From positions 62,001-126,000 of the forward strand of contig NZ_BPLZ01000006.1 in NCBI RefSeq assembly GCF_019656335.1: a stretch of 64,000 nt of DNA, in the 5' to 3' direction. This document shows positions 16,353 through 26,387 of this stretch, in pieces (position 1 is the first letter of the stretch; the number at the start of each line of letters is the position of its first letter). The position numbers and the translations under genes are program-made. The DNA is from Pseudomonas sp. NCCP-436. Lineage in GTDB: Bacteria; Pseudomonadota; Gammaproteobacteria; Pseudomonadales; Pseudomonadaceae. Under the pieces are notes generated by a model. That model was not told the origin of the DNA. It worked only from the letters and a program-made list of their open reading frames with translations, and ran no database searches.

Positions 16353-18029
16353 ATGCTGGTGCACCTGTCCATTCACAACTACGCCATCGTTGAGCATCTG
16401 GATCTCGAGTTGCGCGCCGGCATGAGCGCCATCAGCGGCGAGACCGGCGCCGGTAAGTCGATCATGCTTGATGCCCTCGGCCTATGCCTGGGTGACCGAG
16501 CCGAGGCTGGCGTAGTACGCCCAGGGGCTGACAAGGCGGATCTGCTCGCCAGCTTCGACCTAAGCGAAATTCCCGAAGCCCGCGCCTGGCTCGCCGAGCG
16601 CGACCTGGACAGCGACGGCCCATGCATCCTGCGTCGCGTGATAACCGCCGAGGGGCGCTCGCGAGGCTATATAAACGGCACACCCTGCCCACAGAGCGAT
16701 CTCAAGGCGCTTGGCGAGTTGCTGATCGACATTCATAGCCAGCACGAACACCAGTCGCTGCTCAAGACCGACACCCACCGCCGCCTGCTTGACGAGTACG
16801 CAGGCAATCAGGAGCTGGCGCGCCAGGTACAGCTAGCCGCTCAACGCTGGAAGCTGACCCGCCAGGAGCTGGAACGACTGACCAACGCCAGCGACGAACA
16901 GCGAGCCCGCCATCAGCTACTCAGCTATCAACTGGAGGAACTGGAAAATCTGGCGCTCGGCGAGAGCGAGCTGGAGCAGTTGGAGCAGGAGCACAAGGCT
17001 CTTAGTAATGCCGAGGCCCTGCTCAGCGCGTGCCGCCAGGTGGTGGAGCTGTGCAGCGAGAGCGACGCGGGCAATGTGCTTTCGGCACTGACAGCCTGCC
17101 TCAATCGACTCGGTGGCTTTGCCGACCAGAATGGTGCACTGGCCGAAGCCAGCAACCTGCTGGCGTCAGCGCAAATCCAGGTCGAGGAGGCCGTGGGCGA
17201 ACTCAACCGTTTTACCGACCACTTCGACGCGGACCCACAGCGCCAGCAATATCTGGATGAGCGACTCGACACCATCTATACACTGGCCCGCAAGCATCGC
17301 ATCCAGCCAGGCGAACTGATCGGACTGCAACAGCGGCTGTTCGAGGAACTGGAAAGTCTCAATGCCGACGACCAGGCCAGCGAGCGCCTGACCGAGGAAC
17401 TGGAAGCCTACACGCGCCATTATCGGGACAGGGCCGACGAGCTTAGCAGCCGTCGCCAGCGCGCCGCCGAGCGCCTGGCCAAGGCGGTCGAGCGGGAAAT
17501 GCAGGCACTGGGGATGCCCGGCGGCCGCTTCAGCGTGCAACTGCAACCCACATCGAGCGACGATCCCCAGGTCAATGGACTGGAAAACGTGGAGTTTTTG
17601 GTCAGTGCCAACCCGGGCCAACCCCTGCGCCCACTGGCCAAGGTTGCTTCCGGCGGAGAACTGTCGCGCATCAGCCTGGCCATCCAGGTGATCACCGCAC
17701 AAACGTCGCGAGTGCCAACTCTGGTCTTTGACGAAGTGGACGTAGGGATCGGCGGCCCTACTGCCGAAGTGGTCGGCCAGTTGCTGCGCCGTCTGGGCGA
17801 GCGCGGCCAGGTACTGTGCGTGACTCACCTACCCCAGGTGGCAGCCCAGGGACACCAGCATCTGTTTGTGCACAAACGCCGCGGCAAGAATGTCACCTCC
17901 ACCACCGTCAGCCAGCTCGATGATAACGGCCGTGTGGAGGAAATTGCCCGCATGCTCGGCGGCGTCGACCTTACCGAAGAATCGCTGGCCCATGCCCGCC
18001 GGATGGTCGCCAACGTTCAAAGCGCCTGA
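16353..18029 (+). CDS. recN: DNA repair protein RecN
   Basis: SMC-like ATPase used in double-strand break repair. The 558-residue protein has an N-terminal Walker A SGETGAGKS (28-36), a central coiled-coil region rich in Glu/Gln/Leu (about 150-370), the ABC signature region VASGGELSRISLA and Walker B TLVFDEVDVGIGG (about 445-470). Length matches the family. GGGAG lies upstream of the ATG. It is transcribed divergently from grpE under a LexA-controlled promoter and ends at a strong terminator shared with fur. Confidence 0.97.
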   Translation: MLVHLSIHNYAIVEHLDLELRAGMSAISGETGAGKSIMLDALGLCLGDRAEAGVVRPGADKADLLASFDLSEIPEARAWLAERDLDSDGPCILRRVITAEGRSRGYINGTPCPQSDLKALGELLIDIHSQHEHQSLLKTDTHRRLLDEYAGNQELARQVQLAAQRWKLTRQELERLTNASDEQRARHQLLSYQLEELENLALGESELEQLEQEHKALSNAEALLSACRQVVELCSESDAGNVLSALTACLNRLGGFADQNGALAEASNLLASAQIQVEEAVGELNRFTDHFDADPQRQQYLDERLDTIYTLARKHRIQPGELIGLQQRLFEELESLNADDQASERLTEELEAYTRHYRDRADELSSRRQRAAERLAKAVEREMQALGMPGGRFSVQLQPTSSDDPQVNGLENVEFLVSANPGQPLRPLAKVASGGELSRISLAIQVITAQTSRVPTLVFDEVDVGIGGPTAEVVGQLLRRLGERGQVLCVTHLPQVAAQGHQHLFVHKRRGKNVTSTTVSQLDDNGRVEEIARMLGGVDLTEESLAHARRMVANVQSA

Positions 18030-18061
18030 ACAGACCGGCGCGGGCAGAGCAAGAACCTGCA

Positions 18062-18101
18062 GCATGAAAAAAGGCGACACAAAGGTCGCCTTTTTTCATG
18101 C
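18062..18101. terminator. Bidirectional terminator between recN and fur
   Basis: Inverted repeat with 17-base arms (GCATGAAAAAAGGCGAC and complement) around a six-base loop. The GGCGAC/GTCGCC core is flanked by A6 and T6, giving an intrinsic terminator in both directions. It sits in the 83-base gap between the convergent recN and fur genes. Confidence 0.93.
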
Positions 18102-18112
18102 AAGCCAATACC

Positions 18113-18517
18113 TCAACGCTTCTTGCTTACGTAGAGCACCAGATTGTGATCCACCAACTCAAAACCATGCTGCTCGACGATTTCCCTCTGCCGACGCTCG
18201 ATCTCGGCATCGAAGAACTCGATGACCTCGCCGGTATCCACGCAGACCATGTGATCGTGATGCCCGCTGTCAGCCAGCTCGAAAACGGCATGGCCGCCAT
18301 CGAAGTTGTGACGCACCACAAGGCCGGCAGCCTCGAACTGGGTCAGCACCCGATAGACAGTGGCCAGCCCCACGTCTTCCCCCGCCTCCATCAGCGACTT
18401 GTAGACATCCTCGGCGCTCATGTGGCGATTTTCCGCGTTATCGAGCATTTGTAAAATCTTGACGCGCGGCAACGTCACCTTCAGCCCAGCTTTGCGAAGT
18501 TCGTTATTTTCAACCAT
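18113..18517 (-). CDS. fur: Ferric uptake regulator Fur
   Basis: Fe(II)-dependent repressor of iron acquisition genes. The 134-residue protein starts MVENNELRKAGLKVTLPR, has the winged-helix DNA-binding half and the metal site HHDHMVCVDTGEVIEF (about residues 86-101). Like other pseudomonad Fur proteins it has a reduced set of cysteines. An in-frame upstream ATG at 18532 is possible, but the chosen start matches the family. Divergent from bamE; a perfect 9-base-arm hairpin lies in its leader at 18533-18553. Confidence 0.97.
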   Translation of the reverse strand: MVENNELRKAGLKVTLPRVKILQMLDNAENRHMSAEDVYKSLMEAGEDVGLATVYRVLTQFEAAGLVVRHNFDGGHAVFELADSGHHDHMVCVDTGEVIEFFDAEIERRQREIVEQHGFELVDHNLVLYVSKKR

Positions 18518-18532
18518 GGTCTGCTTTCTCAC

Positions 18533-18553
18533 GGATGCTGCTTCGCAGCATCC
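18533..18553. repeat. Stem-loop in the fur leader
   Basis: GGATGCTGC and GCAGCATCC (18533-18541, 18545-18553) form a perfect stem with a three-base loop, 16 bases upstream of the fur ATG. No T-run follows on the fur strand. It may affect fur translation or simply be a fragment of an intergenic repeat. Confidence 0.6.
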
Positions 18554-18570
18554 TTCAATCCGGGTATGAT
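18542..18570 (+). promoter_or_regulatory. Putative bamE promoter
   Basis: TTCGCA at 18542-18547 and TATGAT at 18565-18570 are separated by 17 bases, a reasonable sigma-70 match ending about 42 bases before the bamE ATG. The -35 overlaps the fur leader hairpin. Confidence 0.45.
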
Positions 18571-18611
18571 CAGGGGTTCAAGTTGCCCAAGATAGTGGAA
18601 GTCACCCTCCG

Positions 18612-19130
18612 ATGCAAAAAACCAAGCTCCTGCTGACCAGCCTGTCGCTGACCGGGCTCTTCGCACTCGCCGGTTGTTCGTTCCCCGGGGTCTACAAGAT
18701 CGACATCCAGCAGGGCAATGTCGTGACGCAGGACATGATCGACCAACTGCGTCCCGGCATGACGCGCCGCCAGGTGCGCTTCATCATGGGCAACCCGCTA
18801 ATTACCGACACCTTCCACGCCAACCGCTGGGATTATCTCTACAGCATCCAGCCGGGTGGTCTGCAGCGTTACCAGGAACGTGTAAGCCTGGTCTTTGACG
18901 GCAACGACCAGTTGGTCGGTCTTTCCGGCGACTTCCTTCCAGGGGTCAGTCGCGACCGGGCGATTCTCGGCGAAGGCAGCGACGTCAGCACACCGCAGTC
19001 CCGCCCCGAGACGACCAAAGAAACTCCGGCAGCTCCGGGCTCATTGCTGGAACAGATCCAGCGCGAGGTGGATCAGGTGGAGACGGTTCCAGTACCGGTT
19101 CCCGAACCGCTGGACATCGACCCGCAATAA
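18612..19130 (+). CDS. bamE: Outer-membrane assembly lipoprotein BamE (OmlA)
   Basis: Lipoprotein of the BAM complex that inserts beta-barrel proteins into the outer membrane. A lipoprotein signal ends at LAGC with lipidated Cys22. The SmpA/OmlA domain follows, with [29 protein letters not shown] and RWDYLYS motifs. The 172-residue length includes a Pro/Glu-rich C-terminal extension (about 120-172), longer than in enterics but usual for pseudomonads. Divergent from fur, as expected for this genus. Confidence 0.96.
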   Translation: MQKTKLLLTSLSLTGLFALAGCSFPGVYKIDIQQGNVVTQDMIDQLRPGMTRRQVRFIMGNPLITDTFHANRWDYLYSIQPGGLQRYQERVSLVFDGNDQLVGLSGDFLPGVSRDRAILGEGSDVSTPQSRPETTKETPAAPGSLLEQIQREVDQVETVPVPVPEPLDIDPQ

Positions 19131-19575
19131 ACCCGCTCAGGCGCCGATCGCAATGCCGCCCCTCCGTCCAGGCAGCATTGCGATCGATTTACCGTCACGT
19201 ATCTTGACGAGCACGGACGGCGGCTCAGCCCCCCCCCTCCACATCAGGATCAGGCGTACTTATGCCGATTTTGCAGCAGACCAGCAGCCTGATCTGACTC
19301 CCTGCAAACCAAGGCTCTAATTCTCCATTGGCAAAACCCGCCATATGCCGCTGAACTTGAAGTGCCCGCATCGATGACAAGATGCGCAAGCTGACTACAC
19401 CCAGTGGAGCAGGTTGCCCGGAACCAGACAGCGACCAATGGAAGAACATCCCAAAACCCGATGCCGCACGAGATGCTTCAGCCATGGCTCCAAATCCTGG
19501 TGAATAGCGTGCTGCTTGCCAGGGCCTGGTTTCGCACTACCGATAAACGATCTGCTCTTGGTATTTATGCAAGAG
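19131..19575. other. 445-base gap between bamE and dld
   Basis: No credible gene found. Short open frames on both strands lack family similarity or ribosome-binding sites. Just after bamE an inverted repeat (GATCGCAATGC at 19146-19156 and complement at 19175-19185, 18-base loop) may act as a weak terminator, though no T-run follows. The remainder has no obvious repeat or RNA structure. Confidence 0.6.
19146..19185 (+). terminator. Possible bamE terminator hairpin
   Basis: Eleven-base perfect arms with an 18-base loop begin 16 bases after the bamE stop. Only GATTTA follows, so it is at best a weak intrinsic terminator or an mRNA-stabilising hairpin. Confidence 0.4.
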
Positions 19576-21309
19576 CTATCCGTGCTCCTGCCCGCAGCAA
19601 CCGCCCCAGTGTCTGTGCTTGGAGGTGTGACCGATGCCCGGATTGAAGGTATTGGTCGGATCCAGCTCGCGGTAGAAACCGGCCAGCGCGGGCTTGGCCA
19701 CATAAAGATGACCGACGTTGTGCTCAGCCGGATATTCGGCACGACGCTCATCGAGCAGCTTCCACATCTGATGCTCCATCTCGATTGGGTCGTTGCCCTT
19801 CTTGACAATGTAGTCCTGATGGAACACGTGACAGAAGAAGTGGCCGTAGTAGAGCTTGTGGATAATCTTGTCCTCCAGCTCCTGCGGCAAAGTTTCTACC
19901 CAGTCACGGTCGTTGCGGCGTAGGGCGATATCCAGCGCCAGGATGTCCTCAACGCTGTGCCTGTGTGCTTCGCGGTAACGAATCGCCGCGCCAGCGACGG
20001 CGAAGCGGTGAAGGAAGGCCTTGCGCCCCTCCTCGGCATCGCACTGGAAGAAAGCTCCGCTCTGGCGACCGTCGAAATACTCGCTGAGAAAGTCTCGGGT
20101 CTGCTCCAGAGTATCGTCGGAAACCCGCACCAACAGATGGTGCTCGAAACGATCACGATATTCGCGCATGCGCCACGGCAGATGACTGGGCAGCAGGTTC
20201 ATCAACGCCTGGATCACTCGATCCGTAACGCCACGCAGACCAAAGCGCTCGAAAAACCCGTCGATCCGGCTCTTCATGGCAAAGGCAGCCGGCACCTTGG
20301 CAGTGCCGAACTTGTCGATCATCAGGAAAGTATCCTTGCCGTACTTCTCGCCAATATCAAAGGCAGTGCGGTGAATGTATTCTCCGGCGATCGGCAGGCG
20401 CGGCAATCTGGCCAGCAGGTGACGGCGCACCTCGGTCAGATCGTGTGGATCGTTGCTGCCGATGTAGAACACCGTGCTCGGCTCCTTCGGGAAGGTATCC
20501 AGACGCACGGCAAACAGGCACAACTTGCCAGCCGAGCCGGAAGCCTCGAACAGACGCGACGGATCAGCGTTGAATCTAGCCGGAGTATCGGCGTCCACAT
20601 CTCGCACGTGCTCGCCATAGCGCGCATCGGAGGCCCTGCTGGTACCTTCGTTGCGAATATGCTTCGGGCCGTAGTCGCCGTTTTGCAGACGGGTAAGAAT
20701 CTCCTCCGGACTGCTGCCCAGATCGATACCCAAATGGTTGACCAGCTCCAGCGAGCCATCAGCTTTGACCTGGGCATATAGCGCCAGCTCGGTATAGGCC
20801 GGGCCGCGGCGTACCAAAGCGCCACCAGAGTTATTGCAGATACCGCCGAGTACCGAAGCACCGATGCAGGACGAACCGATCACCGAGTGCGGCTCACGCC
20901 CCAGCGGTGCCAGTGCCTGCTCCAGGCGATCCAGCGTGGCCCCCGGCAAGCAGACCACCTGCTCGCCATTGTTGATCAGTTGGACACCCGTAATGCGCAA
21001 AGTATTGACTAGGATGATCTCGCGATCGTAATCATCGCCGTCCGGTGTAGAGCCCCCGGTCAGGCCGGTGTTGGCGGCCTGCATGATGACGATACGATCA
21101 GACGCGACGGCAGCCTGCAGCACACGCCACTGCTCCAGCAGCGAACCCGGGCGCACCACTGCCAGAACACTGCCCTCTCCGGTACGGTGGCCCTTGCGAA
21201 AGCGCCGTGTCGACTGTTCATCGGTAAGCACATGGGCACCGCCGACGATCTCACGCAACTGGCCAAGCAAAGCCTCGGCACTGATGCTGTTCGCGCTACT
21301 GCAAGTCAT
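19576..21309 (-). CDS. dld: Quinone-dependent D-lactate dehydrogenase
   Basis: FAD-dependent peripheral membrane enzyme oxidising D-lactate to pyruvate and passing electrons to quinone. About 577 residues, close to the 571-residue E. coli Dld. The FAD-binding PCMH domain is at the N-terminus (VVRPGSLLEQWRVLQAA, MQAANTGLTGGSTPDG, GASVLGGICNNSGG), and the C-terminal membrane-binding and cap regions follow, ending HWGGCCGQEHG. The ATG at 21309 is preferred over an upstream in-frame start at 21339, which would lie within lldD; GGGAG lies just before it. It is the last gene of lldP-lldD-dld, starting 4 bases after the lldD stop. Confidence 0.94.
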   Translation of the reverse strand: MTCSSANSISAEALLGQLREIVGGAHVLTDEQSTRRFRKGHRTGEGSVLAVVRPGSLLEQWRVLQAAVASDRIVIMQAANTGLTGGSTPDGDDYDREIILVNTLRITGVQLINNGEQVVCLPGATLDRLEQALAPLGREPHSVIGSSCIGASVLGGICNNSGGALVRRGPAYTELALYAQVKADGSLELVNHLGIDLGSSPEEILTRLQNGDYGPKHIRNEGTSRASDARYGEHVRDVDADTPARFNADPSRLFEASGSAGKLCLFAVRLDTFPKEPSTVFYIGSNDPHDLTEVRRHLLARLPRLPIAGEYIHRTAFDIGEKYGKDTFLMIDKFGTAKVPAAFAMKSRIDGFFERFGLRGVTDRVIQALMNLLPSHLPWRMREYRDRFEHHLLVRVSDDTLEQTRDFLSEYFDGRQSGAFFQCDAEEGRKAFLHRFAVAGAAIRYREAHRHSVEDILALDIALRRNDRDWVETLPQELEDKIIHKLYYGHFFCHVFHQDYIVKKGNDPIEMEHQMWKLLDERRAEYPAEHNVGHLYVAKPALAGFYRELDPTNTFNPGIGHTSKHRHWGGCCGQEHG

Positions 21310-21313
21310 GCGC

Positions 21314-22453
21314 TCAAAGCTCCCGTACCAGCAGATCACGATTGATTTCAGCGATAGACTTGGCGCCGGTCAGCACCATGGCCACACGCATTTCCTTCTC
21401 GATAAGATCGAGCAGGTTACTCACTCCGGCACCACCGGCAGCAGCCAGGGCATAGACGAAGGCACGACCAAGCATCACGGTGTCAGCGCCCAGGGCCAGC
21501 ATACGCACCACGTCCAGACCTGTACGGATACCGGAGTCGGCAAGGATCTTCAGCTCGCCCTTGACCGCATCAGCAATGGCCGGCAGAGCGCGGGCGCTGG
21601 ACAGCACACCGTCGAGCTGACGACCACCATGGTTGGACACGACAATGCCATCGGCCCCGAACTTCACAGCGTCACGGGCATCCTGCGGATCGAGAATGCC
21701 CTTGATCACCATCGGGCCATCCCAAAAATCGCGAATCCACTCCAGATCCTTCCAGGAGATCGACTGATCGAAGTTGTTGCCCAGCCAGCCCATGTAGTCT
21801 TCCAGGCCGATGGCATGGCCACGGTAGGTGGAGATATTGCCCAGATCGTGTGGACGACCGAGCAGGCCGACTTCCACAGCCCAGCGCGGATGCATGAACG
21901 CCTGCAGGTAGCGGCGCATCGCCGCATTGGGGCCGCTCATCCCCGAGTGCGCATCACGGTAGCGGGCACCCGGCACCGGCATGTCTACGGTGAACACCAG
22001 AGTCGAACAGCCGGCGGCCTTGGCCCGCTCCAGGGCGTTTCTCATAAAGCCGCGATCCTTGAGCACATAGAGCTGGAACCACATCGGTCGGTTGATGGCC
22101 GGCGCGACCTCCTCGATCGGACAGACCGACACGGTGGACAAGGTGAAGGGAATACCCTTGGCATCAGCGGCCCTGGCCGCCTGCACCTCGCCGCGGCGGG
22201 CGTACATGCCAGTCAGTCCGACCGGAGCCAGCGCCACCGGCAGTGCCAGCTGCTCGCCGAACAGTTCGGTGGCAAGGCTGAGTTCCGACATATTCTTCAG
22301 CACCCGCTGACGCAGCTCGATGCCCGACAGATCCTCCACATTTCGGCGCAGGGTGTGTTCGGCATAGGCGCCACCATCAATGTAGTGAAACAGGAAAGGC
22401 GGCAGCTTGCGCTGAGCAGCGCGACGATAGTCGGTGGAGGCGGAAATGATCAT
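21314..22453 (-). CDS. lldD: L-lactate dehydrogenase (cytochrome/quinone)
   Basis: FMN-dependent alpha-hydroxy-acid oxidase family enzyme that converts L-lactate to pyruvate at the inner membrane. The 379-residue protein carries the family active site [10 protein letters not shown] with the catalytic base His275, Lys251 in VIKGIL, and the FMN-phosphate region [24 protein letters not shown] sits 7 bases before the ATG. Middle gene of a lactate operon, 81 bases after lldP and 4 bases before dld. Confidence 0.97.
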   Translation of the reverse strand: MIISASTDYRRAAQRKLPPFLFHYIDGGAYAEHTLRRNVEDLSGIELRQRVLKNMSELSLATELFGEQLALPVALAPVGLTGMYARRGEVQAARAADAKGIPFTLSTVSVCPIEEVAPAINRPMWFQLYVLKDRGFMRNALERAKAAGCSTLVFTVDMPVPGARYRDAHSGMSGPNAAMRRYLQAFMHPRWAVEVGLLGRPHDLGNISTYRGHAIGLEDYMGWLGNNFDQSISWKDLEWIRDFWDGPMVIKGILDPQDARDAVKFGADGIVVSNHGGRQLDGVLSSARALPAIADAVKGELKILADSGIRTGLDVVRMLALGADTVMLGRAFVYALAAAGGAGVSNLLDLIEKEMRVAMVLTGAKSIAEINRDLLVREL

Positions 22454-22534
22454 GAACGTATCCTGTTGCTGAACGAAAGGTCATGGCCTGACGGAAGACG
22501 CCCCGGCAGGCCGGGGCGCATCAGGCTGGAACTG

Positions 22535-24229
22535 TCAGAGACCGACCAGCGGGTCGCTAACACCGAGCACATAAATAGCCAACAGCGCAATGATGCCGCT
22601 GAAAAGAACGTAGTACAGCGTCGGCCAGATGGTCTTACGCAGCGTGCTGCCTTCACGACCAAGCAAACCAACGGTTGCAGAAGCGGCTACCACATTGTGG
22701 ATTGCCACCATGTTGCCAGCGGCTGCGCCAATGGCCTGTACCGATACGATCAGTGCTCCGGAGATACCCAGGCTACTGGCCACGCCGAACTGGAACTGAC
22801 TGAACATCATATTGCTGACCGTATTGGAGCCGGCAATAAAGGCCCCCAGTGCCCCAATGCTCGGAGCCAGCAGCGGGTAGACGCCGCCGACACTGTCGGC
22901 CACCCAGCGGGCCATCAGAATCGGCATGCTGGCCAGTTCAGCACCGTTGATGCCGGAGTTGATCAGGATGCGCACCATCGGTACGGTGAACAACAACACG
23001 AAGCCGGCACTGAGCAACACACTGGACGACTCCTTCACCGCCCGGCCCAGCTCACGAGCCTTCATACCGTGCAGGAAATAAGTGGCCAGCACCACCGCAA
23101 CCAGGATTCCACCCGGCAGGAAGAGTGGCTGGAAGTCCGCGTTGATGCCGGCCTCGCCCAACAGATTGGGGAACACCACCACTACCGACTTGAGCGTGGC
23201 GCCGACTTCGGGGAAGACCCGGCTGATCACCAACAGAGCACCGACCAGCACATAGGGCAACCAAGCGCGAAATGCGCTCATCGGCTTGCAGGTCAGTTCA
23301 TCCAGCTTCATTTCCACGCTGCCCAACCACTCGCTCGGCCACTTGTCCGCCGGGGCGAAGTCCCAAGTGCGCTTGGGCACCAGGAAACCGACGCGAGCCG
23401 CGCTGGTGACGATGGCCAGCCCAATCAGACCACCAAGCAGCGACGGGAATTCCGGGCCGAGGAAAACGCCAGTGGCCGCATAGGGCAGGACAAATGCCAA
23501 GCCGGCAAACAGGGCGAAAGGCAGCACTTCCAGGCCTGCTTTCCAACTTTTTTCTTCTCCGAAGAAGCGGGTCAACATCAGCACCATGATCAGCGGCATC
23601 AGTACACCAACAATGGCGTGGATGATCGCTACCTCGCTGCTGATCAATTGCAGGAACTGCGCCCAGGAAGAACCTTGCTCAACCAGTTGAGCACCAATAC
23701 TGGCGGTATCCAGACCGGTGTTAACGCCAATCAGGATTGGCGTCCCCACCGCACCGAAAGACACCGGAGTACTCTGCACCAGCATACCCAGCAATACCGC
23801 GGCCATAGCCGGGAAGCCGATGGCGACCAGCAGCGGAGCCGCAATAGCGGCCGGCGTACCAAAGCCTGATGCACCTTCAATGAAACTACCGAACAGCCAG
23901 GCAATGATGATCGCCTGGATGCGACGATCCGGGCTGATGGTGGCAAAACCGGCGCGAATGGCAGTGATACCCCCAGAGTGCTTGAGGGTGTTCAACAGCA
24001 GGATCGCGCCGAAAATGATCCACAGCACGCCGCCAGTGATGATCAGCCCCTGCAGGGTAGAAGCAAGGATACGATTGAAGCTCATGTCCCACACCAGCAG
24101 ACCGATGAGCACCGTCACCAGATAAACCAAAGGCATGGTGCGCTTGGCGGGCCAGCGCAGGCCTATCAGCAGGATGGCTGCCAGCAGGATGGGAGAAAAC
24201 GCCAGCAGGGCAAGGATACCGTTGGACAT
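22535..24229 (-). CDS. lldP: L-lactate permease
   Basis: Inner-membrane lactate:proton symporter of the LctP family, 564 residues with 12 or more hydrophobic segments spread over the whole length. Conserved stretches include [20 protein letters not shown] (about 114-133), [14 protein letters not shown] and [16 protein letters not shown] lies 9-10 bases before the ATG. First gene of lldP-lldD-dld, with a promoter and LldR operator upstream and lldR divergent. Confidence 0.97.
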   Translation of the reverse strand: MSNGILALLAFSPILLAAILLIGLRWPAKRTMPLVYLVTVLIGLLVWDMSFNRILASTLQGLIITGGVLWIIFGAILLLNTLKHSGGITAIRAGFATISPDRRIQAIIIAWLFGSFIEGASGFGTPAAIAAPLLVAIGFPAMAAVLLGMLVQSTPVSFGAVGTPILIGVNTGLDTASIGAQLVEQGSSWAQFLQLISSEVAIIHAIVGVLMPLIMVLMLTRFFGEEKSWKAGLEVLPFALFAGLAFVLPYAATGVFLGPEFPSLLGGLIGLAIVTSAARVGFLVPKRTWDFAPADKWPSEWLGSVEMKLDELTCKPMSAFRAWLPYVLVGALLVISRVFPEVGATLKSVVVVFPNLLGEAGINADFQPLFLPGGILVAVVLATYFLHGMKARELGRAVKESSSVLLSAGFVLLFTVPMVRILINSGINGAELASMPILMARWVADSVGGVYPLLAPSIGALGAFIAGSNTVSNMMFSQFQFGVASSLGISGALIVSVQAIGAAAGNMVAIHNVVAASATVGLLGREGSTLRKTIWPTLYYVLFSGIIALLAIYVLGVSDPLVGL

Positions 24230-24349
24230 TGGTTCTTACTCCACTGCAGAGCGCATGCGAGGCAACAAAAGAGACAGGGCACGGCGCATAGCGTTACGGT
24301 CGATCATGAGAGATCTCCTCGGGAACTGGTTCTTGTTCTTGGTTAGAAT

Positions 24350-24368
24350 AAATTGGTCATACCAATTT
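24350..24368. promoter_or_regulatory. LldR operator O1 (perfect palindrome)
   Basis: AAATTGGT-CAT-ACCAATTT, 8-base arms with a three-base centre. It contains the TGGT-N3-ACCA core typical of FadR-subfamily GntR regulators. It lies just downstream of the predicted lldP transcription start, where repressor would block transcription in the absence of lactate. Confidence 0.85.
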
Positions 24369-24384
24369 ACATGCAGACAGACTC

Positions 24385-24413
24385 AGGTTAAAAGTCGATC
24401 AGTTGGCTGTCAA
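24385..24413 (-). promoter_or_regulatory. lldP promoter
   Basis: On the minus strand TTGACA (complement of 24408-24413) is a perfect -35, followed by a 17-base spacer and TAACCT (complement of 24385-24390) as a weaker -10. The transcription start would fall near 24378, placing operator O1 at about +10 to +28. Confidence 0.65.
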
Positions 24414-24487
24414 ACGGGATCTCTAAGACTTTGGTCGTAAAGGGTCGCCTTGTCCGACGATGGGCAGCGCTATAGGCTTGCGCAATG

Positions 24488-24500
24488 TTGGTCAAACCAA
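24488..24500. promoter_or_regulatory. LldR operator O2
   Basis: TTGGT-CAA-ACCAA repeats the core of O1 with the same three-base centre. It lies 16 bases upstream of the lldR ATG and about 120 bases from O1, suggesting autoregulation and possibly looping between two sites, as reported for the E. coli lld operon. Confidence 0.75.
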
Positions 24501-24515
24501 TGGAGATTTCGAGAG

Positions 24516-25283
24516 ATGGAAATTGGGGTGGTACGGCAGCGCCGCCTTTCCGACGACATCGTCGCGCAGCTGGAAACCATGATTCTTGAAGGCACCCTGC
24601 GCGCCGGCGAGCGGTTGCCGGCCGAGCGGGCGCTGGCCGAGCAGTTCGGCGTGTCACGGCCTTCGCTGCGCGAAGCAATCCAGAAGCTGGTGGCAAAGGG
24701 GTTGCTCACCAGTCGCCAGGGGGGCGGCAACTACGTTGCCGAGTCACTCGGTTCGACTTTCAGCGACCCACTGCTGCAACTGCTGGAAAATAAGGAAGAT
24801 GCCCAGCGCGACCTGCTCGAATTTCGCCACACCCTGGAAGGCTCCTGCGCCTACTATGCCGCCCGGCGTGCCACCGACATCGACCGCCAGCGACTGAGCG
24901 ATGCCTTCCAGGCGCTACAGGACTGCTATGAGCGGGCTGGCAAAGTAACCCGATCCGAAGAAGGAGCGGCCGACGCGCGCTTCCATCTGGCTATCGCCGA
25001 GGCCAGTCACAATGCGGTGCTGTTGCATACCATCCGCGGACTGTTCGACCTGCTCAAACGTAACGTGGTGACCAATATTGGCGGCATGTACGCCCAACGC
25101 GAGGAAACCCGCGACATGCTGATCCGACAGCACCGGGCACTCTACGAAGCGATCATGGAGGGACGGGCCGAGGATGCCCGCGAGCTGTCCCAGCGGCATA
25201 TCGACTATGTGCAGGAGGTATTGTCGGAAGTGCAGCTGGAGGCCCAGCGACTGGCTCGGGCGCAACGCCGCCAGAGCCTGTGA
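24516..25283 (+). CDS. lldR: GntR/FadR-family lactate regulator LldR
   Basis: Predicted lactate-responsive repressor of the divergent lldPD-dld operon. The 255-residue protein has an N-terminal winged helix (RLSDDIVAQLETMILEGTL, then PAERALAEQFGVSRPSLREA) and a C-terminal FCD domain with the metal/ligand site residues in DARFHLAIAEASHN and RQHRALYEAI. The upstream in-frame extension to 24450 was rejected because the ATG at 24516 gives the family N-terminus and has GGAG before it. Two palindromic operators flank its promoter region. Confidence 0.95.
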   Translation: MEIGVVRQRRLSDDIVAQLETMILEGTLRAGERLPAERALAEQFGVSRPSLREAIQKLVAKGLLTSRQGGGNYVAESLGSTFSDPLLQLLENKEDAQRDLLEFRHTLEGSCAYYAARRATDIDRQRLSDAFQALQDCYERAGKVTRSEEGAADARFHLAIAEASHNAVLLHTIRGLFDLLKRNVVTNIGGMYAQREETRDMLIRQHRALYEAIMEGRAEDARELSQRHIDYVQEVLSEVQLEAQRLARAQRRQSL

Positions 25284-25308
25284 GCCAGACGGCGTCGCCT
25301 GCTGACGT

Positions 25309-25791
25309 TTAGTCGTCCCTGCCCTTGCTGCGCATAGCTCGCTGGACTTCACGATTGGCGTCACGCTCTTTCTCGACGTGGCGCTTGTCGAAATCCTTCT
25401 TACCCTTGGCCAGGGCAATTTCGCATTTGACCAAGTGCTGCTTCCAGTAAAGCGAAAGCGCTACGCAGGTGTAGCCCTTCTGCTGCACGGCGCCGAACAG
25501 TTTATCCAGCTCGCGCTTGTTCAGTAGCAACTTGCGGGTGCGGGTCGGGTCTGCGATCACGTGGGTGCTGGCGGTCTTCAACGGAGTGATGTGCGCGCCC
25601 ATCAGCCATGCCTCATCGTCCTTGAGCAGCACGTAGCTGTCCACCAGTTGCGCCTTGCCGGCGCGCAGGCTCTTGACCTCCCAGCCGGCCAGAGCGACGC
25701 CAGCCTCGAACTTGTGCTCGATGAAATAGTCGTGCAGCGCCTTCTTGTTCAGCGCGATGGTGCCTTGGGGATGTTTCTTTTGCTTAGCCAT
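25309..25791 (-). CDS. smpB: SsrA-binding protein SmpB
   Basis: Partner of tmRNA in trans-translation rescue of stalled ribosomes. The 160-residue protein starts [23 protein letters not shown] and contains the conserved [14 protein letters not shown] and the basic C-terminal tail [20 protein letters not shown] that enters the decoding site. Longer in-frame starts up to 25866 lack family support. No clear ribosome-binding site is visible. Convergent with lldR and divergent from ratA. Confidence 0.97.
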   Translation of the reverse strand: MAKQKKHPQGTIALNKKALHDYFIEHKFEAGVALAGWEVKSLRAGKAQLVDSYVLLKDDEAWLMGAHITPLKTASTHVIADPTRTRKLLLNKRELDKLFGAVQQKGYTCVALSLYWKQHLVKCEIALAKGKKDFDKRHVEKERDANREVQRAMRSKGRDD

Positions 25792-25952
25792 AGGGCGGGC
25801 ATTATAGGGAGTCGCCGGCGCCGGCGCCATGGGCGCGCTTGAGCCGAGTGAGCATATCCCGGACAATGTGCGCTTCTTCCTGCGCAGTGCCGGTTCGCCA
25901 TGGAGCCGACGCCGACTGAGCGCACGCAGTACCCGTGGCGGAGCTGATCTGC

Positions 25953-26387
25953 ATGACTACTCGCATTCAACGTTCTGCCCTGCTGCCCTATCCGGCGCAG
26001 GCGCTTTTCGATCTGGTCAACGACGTGGCCAGTTATCCACAGTTCCTGCCCTGGTGTGCCGCCAGCGAGGTCATGGAAGCCAGCGAGACGCACATGGTGG
26101 CCAGCCTGGAGGTGGCCAAGGGTGGTCTGAGCCAGCGCTTCGTCACCCGCAATACCCTGCAACCAGGACAGCGTATAGAGATGAATCTCAAGGAAGGGCC
26201 CTTCACCAGCCTGCACGGAGTCTGGGAGTTCAAGGCCCTGGGCGACAAGGCCTGCAAAATCACCCTGGATCTGAGCTTCGACTACGCCGGTTCGTTGGTA
26301 CGGGCGACTCTTGGTCCACTGTTCAACCAGGCGACAAACACCATGGTCGATGCCTTCTGTCAGCGAGCAAGACAGCTCTATGGCTGA
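25953..26387 (+). CDS. ratA: RatA-type START-domain protein
   Basis: A 144-residue SRPBCC/START-family protein (Coq10-like). The N-terminus [32 protein letters not shown] is diagnostic. E. coli RatA was described as an inhibitor of ribosome subunit association, while homologues bind ubiquinone, so the cellular role is not settled. GGAG is 9 bases upstream of the ATG at 25953; a GTG at 25935 is an alternative. It overlaps rnfH by 8 bases and diverges from smpB, a conserved arrangement. Confidence 0.93.
   Translation: MTTRIQRSALLPYPAQALFDLVNDVASYPQFLPWCAASEVMEASETHMVASLEVAKGGLSQRFVTRNTLQPGQRIEMNLKEGPFTSLHGVWEFKALGDKACKITLDLSFDYAGSLVRATLGPLFNQATNTMVDAFCQRARQLYG

Noticed and set aside
19225..19485. 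An 86-codon minus-strand frame between bamE and dld
   Set aside because: No ribosome-binding site, no recognisable motif and low similarity to any coding pattern nearby; treated as noncoding.
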